Below are positions 60,166 through 64,000 of a DNA stretch of 64,000 nt, piece after piece. This DNA comes from Paraphysomonas bandaiensis (Eukaryota; Chrysophyceae). Each line of letters starts with the position of its first letter. The stretch's first letter is position 1. Below the pieces are notes generated by a model that was not told the DNA's origin, did not search any database, and saw only the letters and a list, made by a program, of their open reading frames with translations. Location: the NCBI GenBank assembly GCA_965644295.1, contig CBFFRP010000408.1, positions 1-64,000 on the forward strand, in the 5' to 3' direction. Position numbers and translations under genes: made by a program.

Positions 60166-61734
60166 TACACTAGGTGTTCTTATACAGTGCATACTTAATA
60201 TACACATTACATGATGGTTACAAAATGCACACGGCGTAAAAAGCCCAAAGACTTTATAATATCGCACTGATGAGTTCTCACTCGGATCTTGGCGAGCATC
60301 TTCTGAGGCCGTATATAGCGCCTTGCACAAATTTGAAACTATGAGGTGGCTTCTTGTAACCTTGGGGTTTTAGCGGCACATTTTAGTAGCGAGGTATGGC
60401 ATAATATGTGAAGTGTGAGAGAAGCAACAATCAAAGATTACATGATTAGTTAATACATACTAAAAGTGGACAATGATCTAGCTAGTAATCACAGACAGGA
60501 TTATGGTTAGGATTAGGGTTACACAACACATTGAATCACATATATGCTGCTCTATAAACACACACAGTCATATTAACACGAGGACACTGAAGATACGAAA
60601 GCCAAACCTCTACCTGTAATCCATATTTGTTGTTGTTCTAGGAAGAAGGGGCACTCAGAGCAATGGAGAGGGATTTATGCTGTAAAAAAACACGTACTCA
60701 CCAACGGAAATCGTCAAGATGATTGTTCTGGTACCAGATTCGGAAAGGATGTCTATGACGACACCAATGATATTTGGTTTATCAATGTTAACCTACAATT
60801 CCTCATATTAGAACATATTCCTGCTACAACCATCACAGCTGTAAAATAAACGTAAACTACTTATATCGCAATTACACAGTTGCTTCATTCAAAAACTTCT
60901 TGACACGACATGCAAATTAATCATGATGACTGCATTTTGATGAATGATCTTTATTGTCAGCACTATGACTGCTATAATCACCAGCTTGTACGTGCTACGA
61001 GCGTGGTCGTATTAACGTCTCAGCGCGTATACACTCTAAATCCATGCGACGTTTGAACATGTCAAACACTGATAGAGCAGAGCGTCAACAATATTATCTG
61101 ATAACGGTTAAGTATATCGTAAGTCTTTACTTCATTCATAGTTCTTTTCCACATTCATACAAATCTAGAAATAACACTAGCACCTAGCTACCTTGTCGGC
61201 ATGTCTCAGCCTGTCAGATTCGGCAGTTGAACCTTAGAATTAAGAATACATGTCACAAAGTGCAGATATACAACACACATATAAGAAAAAATTTGTCTTC
61301 TTACATATTTATGTTTTACTGATATCTAACTCTGTAATGATTGATTCATCATGGCCTATACGGCTGTAAAATGTTGTAAGGTAAGAATATATATGACGCG
61401 TTGACGCGATGAGAAATCATAGTAATCAACACTAAAACACAATATCTGTCACAACAAAAAAGAGTGCCAATACTCCATCTCCCAGAGCAATTGGTGCTCA
61501 GCATCTGCTCCTGAGAGGACATCAGTTTACTGTTTCTTTTTCACCGGAGACAAATAATATAATGATATTGCCTCAAAAAGAAATAAAACGTAAAAAACAT
61601 TAAAGCATAAAAGAGAATCAAAGTTTCTCCTCGTCATCACAGCTAAGATCCAAGGTTTGTAATCCTCGCTCAGGCAAAAAGTTTATGTTCGATTTCATCA
61701 GCATATGATGCGCATCTACTCACACCCATTATTT
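60166..61734. other. spacer and 3' flank of the histidine kinase gene
   Basis: No supported ORF. An AT-rich tract lies between the composite repeat and the kinase stop codon, and part of it is presumably the kinase 3' UTR. Confidence 0.5.
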
Positions 61735-64000
61735 TCATACAATAGACAAGCACACTCTCATACCTATCAGCACCTGCTTCACCTCATTCACCACAAGAGG
61801 TCGCAGTAACACATGCTGCCCACCCCGTAATGGGAATTTCTCGTTGGTATCTGGAAAGTTTTTGTCTGATACTAAAGCCGCAATGCCAGTGTAACCTTTC
61901 TTGCGGAACAGAGACATCATTGCCAACGCATTATTATCGTGCATCATATGCATCATACTATCCAAGAACAGAACGTTATAAGGCCTCATTTCATACAGTG
62001 AGTTTCTTATCTCACTCAGCGCATCCGAATAGCTATTAACTTTTACTATGTCTGCAGTGCACGGTTTTAGCACATCATAAAGTGTACGTAAATCATTGCT
62101 ATTCGAGCTGACTATGAGTGCTCTGTCCAGAGATACATCCGTATACCTAGTTCGTTCATGTGGCAAAAAATTTGTTGGTTCTTCAACAGGAAGCGAAGGC
62201 ATACCAGTGGGAGTGTCTTGTACCAGTTCACAGCATTCTCTGATTTCATTTTCCGATGTAATTTCACCTCCATCACGCACTGAAGAGACACTAATTTCCA
62301 TAGAGAATATACACCCTTTATTTTCCTCGGAGTACACCCCTATCCTGCCGTCATGTAGGCTAATAATACTCTGTGCAACTGAACAAACAAGAAACGTGTG
62401 TTACCAAAATGAAAAAAGTGGAGGAAAACGCATACCATATAAACCAATTTCCGCATTCGCAGTTATAGTTCTGGACCGATAGTTGTCAATCATAGAGTCT
62501 TTGAACAGGTCTTGCTGTACCTCCTGTACAAAACATTCAGAAAGTGAACGCCAGATAAAAAACGATAAACCTCTGGTACACCGGGGCCGTGATCGTGAAT
62601 CTCGATGCACACTTTTTCAATAGCTCGTGAGCTGTCTTCCTGTGGACGTTCAAGTCCACTCTCCTCGTCAACGGCATATATTCTCACACTGCTGGTGGGT
62701 GGTTTCTTAATAGGACTACCATACCTCGCAAAGCAGAAGACCTCTACACTCTGCCCTTGGGGAGTAACATTGATGGCATGGGAGATCAAGTTACGCAAAG
62801 CTTGTATGAACTGGGTCTTGTCTACATTCACCATTGCACCAAGCAGACAGGTATCGAGATGCTCAGCCGAACTGTAGCGAAGATCAACTTGAGCATGAGC
62901 AGCCTAAATGAACACGTGTAACTGCAGAATGCGCTCATTAGATTGACTTACCACTTGTTCCAATGGCTTTACAGCCTCGTTGATGATATCAAACACGGGG
63001 TGCTCCAAGCGTATAAGTGAAAGCGCATTGTCTTTAATTTCATCCACGAGCATAACATTGTCAAGCAATCTGCCCGCCATGTCACATGAATATCGCACGT
63101 CCGTGAGTAAGCGCTGCACTCCCGCCATGTAGGGCATATCGCAATATGATTGCACGGTAGAGTTCGTTATCTCAACACCAGTAATAATAGTCTTGAGTGA
63201 AAGATGGTACTCGTTAGAAAGAAAGCGAATGAAGTTCTTCTTCGTGGTAAGGTGATACTGCAAAAGAGGCGACAAAAATAAAAACACAAGAGATGACAAC
63301 AAAAAATGACTAATACCTGAGAGAGATCTCTCTCGTTGCGGGCTATACGGGATGGTATAGTAGCTGCAAACATGCTAAGAATTGCATCCCAGGCAGCGAT
63401 GAGTCCCGTATAATAGTTGTTCGGGAATGTATCAGCTCCATATACAGCTGCCTTCACAGTACCTTTCACTACAACGGATACTACTACAAGAATGCTGTAC
63501 ACCACAGCGTGTTTGTCAACTTTATGTGCTGGTGTCTTTCTTACAAAGTGAACAACTACCGATATCGCTACCAAACATGCGATAACAAGTAGAGTGTATA
63601 TTAAATTGTCGCCAAGGCACTCGCTTCCACATATATAGCTCCACATTGTAGTGTGGGCATGTACGCAAAATACAATCATAATGAAAAAGTACAGCCACCT
63701 CTGCACTGGAGTGAACCTCTCTTTCTCGTTAAACATGTGGCTCATCAGAAACCCCCTGAACATTACCTCACGTGTAAACGAAACACACAGGCGCAATGTT
63801 TGGTTTGGTGATAAAAATAACACGATATTCGGTACGGTCAATGATGTTATGTGTGCCCACCGCGGAAGAGTAATCGTGTGAGGCAACTTTCTGTCGATAA
63901 TTGCCTCAACAATAATAGGAAATGCAACGCCGATCGCGAATGCCTCCGCATATCTGCTGAACTCATAGCCCGCAGCCTGCACATCCGGCTGAGCCTCAAC
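61735..64000 (-). CDS. membrane hybrid histidine kinase, degenerate active sites, 5' end outside window
   Basis: The minus-strand exons are 64000-63317 (continuing beyond the window), 63257-62952, 62903-62571, 62523-62436 and 62378-61735, with introns of 47-59 bases, giving 684 residues here. At least five membrane segments come first (FAIGVAFPIIVEAII, WLYFFIMIVFCVHA, LIYTLLVIACLVAISVVV, AVVYSILVVVSVVV, AAWDAILSMFAAT). The dimerisation helix reads FIRFLSNEYHLSLKTIITG, where a kinase normally has SHExRTPL, so the phospho-accepting His is Asn. The ATPase N-box reads NLISHAINVTPQG with His in place of the Mg-binding Asn; the G1 box DHGPGVP is kept, and G2 is weak (AEIGLYVAQ). The C-terminal receiver keeps the Asp (VLFLDSM), but the N-terminal acidic pair is missing (IVSSNSND) and the usual Lys-Pro is Arg-Pro. 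Signalling by phosphotransfer is unlikely; a pseudokinase role is inferred. Confidence 0.82.

Noticed and set aside
1-64000. tRNA, rRNA, snRNA genes and CRISPR arrays
   Set aside because: I scanned by eye for B-box-like GGTTCGA words, rRNA-like blocks and regular direct repeats with spacers. Nothing convincing was found; short RNA genes could still be missed without a covariance-model search.

Overview
The window is nuclear DNA of a small-genome-style eukaryote, probably unicellular (protist, alga or fungus-like lineage; I cannot name it). The evidence is spliced genes with very short, uniform introns (mostly 45-60 bases, GT...AG), a eukaryotic ribosomal protein (eL29), Doa1/PLAA, PRC1/Ase1/MAP65, PP2A methylesterase, a Tul1/FLY1-type membrane ubiquitin ligase and a FOXRED1-like flavoprotein. 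Several LTR retrotransposons, a hAT element and tyrosine-recombinase element remnants sit between the genes. I saw no prokaryotic operons, CRISPR arrays, rRNA or tRNA genes. Several host genes end in TGA, so UGA is a true stop in this genome.

Layout. 1-7000: a near-complete Ty3/gypsy element (36-6807, minus strand) nested inside the gag of another retroelement. It has 464/462-base LTRs, a 4-base target duplication, and gag and pol in the same frame separated by a single TGA. 7000-16900: AT-rich, gene-poor DNA holding dispersed repeats, an 876-base hAT element with clean termini and an 8-base target duplication, and a tyrosine-recombinase fragment. 16941-25339: eL29 (minus) and, divergently, a 2516-residue PH + SAM protein with nine nearly identical 85-residue acidic repeats. 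26000-32200: a deleted copia element between 186-base LTRs, dispersed repeats, and a probable solo LTR whose empty site is preserved in two sibling copies. 32555-38027: PP2A methylesterase (minus), then a plus-strand block whose 5' part resembles Mediator subunit 27 and whose 3' part is a clear Tul1/FLY1 RING ligase. 38000-47240: repeats, including a 1037-base tandem duplication, a 42-base minisatellite and a 2.36-kb element with 890-base inverted arms. 47679-52553: FOXRED1-like oxidoreductase (minus) and PLAA/Doa1 (plus), divergent. 52900-55500: an inverted-repeat element built of CCTAGTCA motifs and a decayed tyrosine recombinase. 55748-57890: PRC1/Ase1/MAP65. 57900-61700: repeats and AT-rich spacer. 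61735-64000: the 3' part of a membrane hybrid histidine kinase whose catalytic residues are largely lost (minus, running off the window edge).

The cellular genes are unrelated housekeeping and regulatory functions with no operon-like logic: translation (eL29), ubiquitin handling at Cdc48 and at endomembranes (PLAA, Tul1/FLY1), PP2A regulation (PPME1), mitochondrial redox or complex I assembly (FOXRED1), spindle midzone bundling (PRC1), and signalling (degenerate histidine kinase). Exon boundaries were deduced by reading frame continuity, GT/AG sites, intron length near 50 bases and remembered family conservation; no alignment was run. Some family assignments rest on recall of family sequence patterns, and this is stated per entry.
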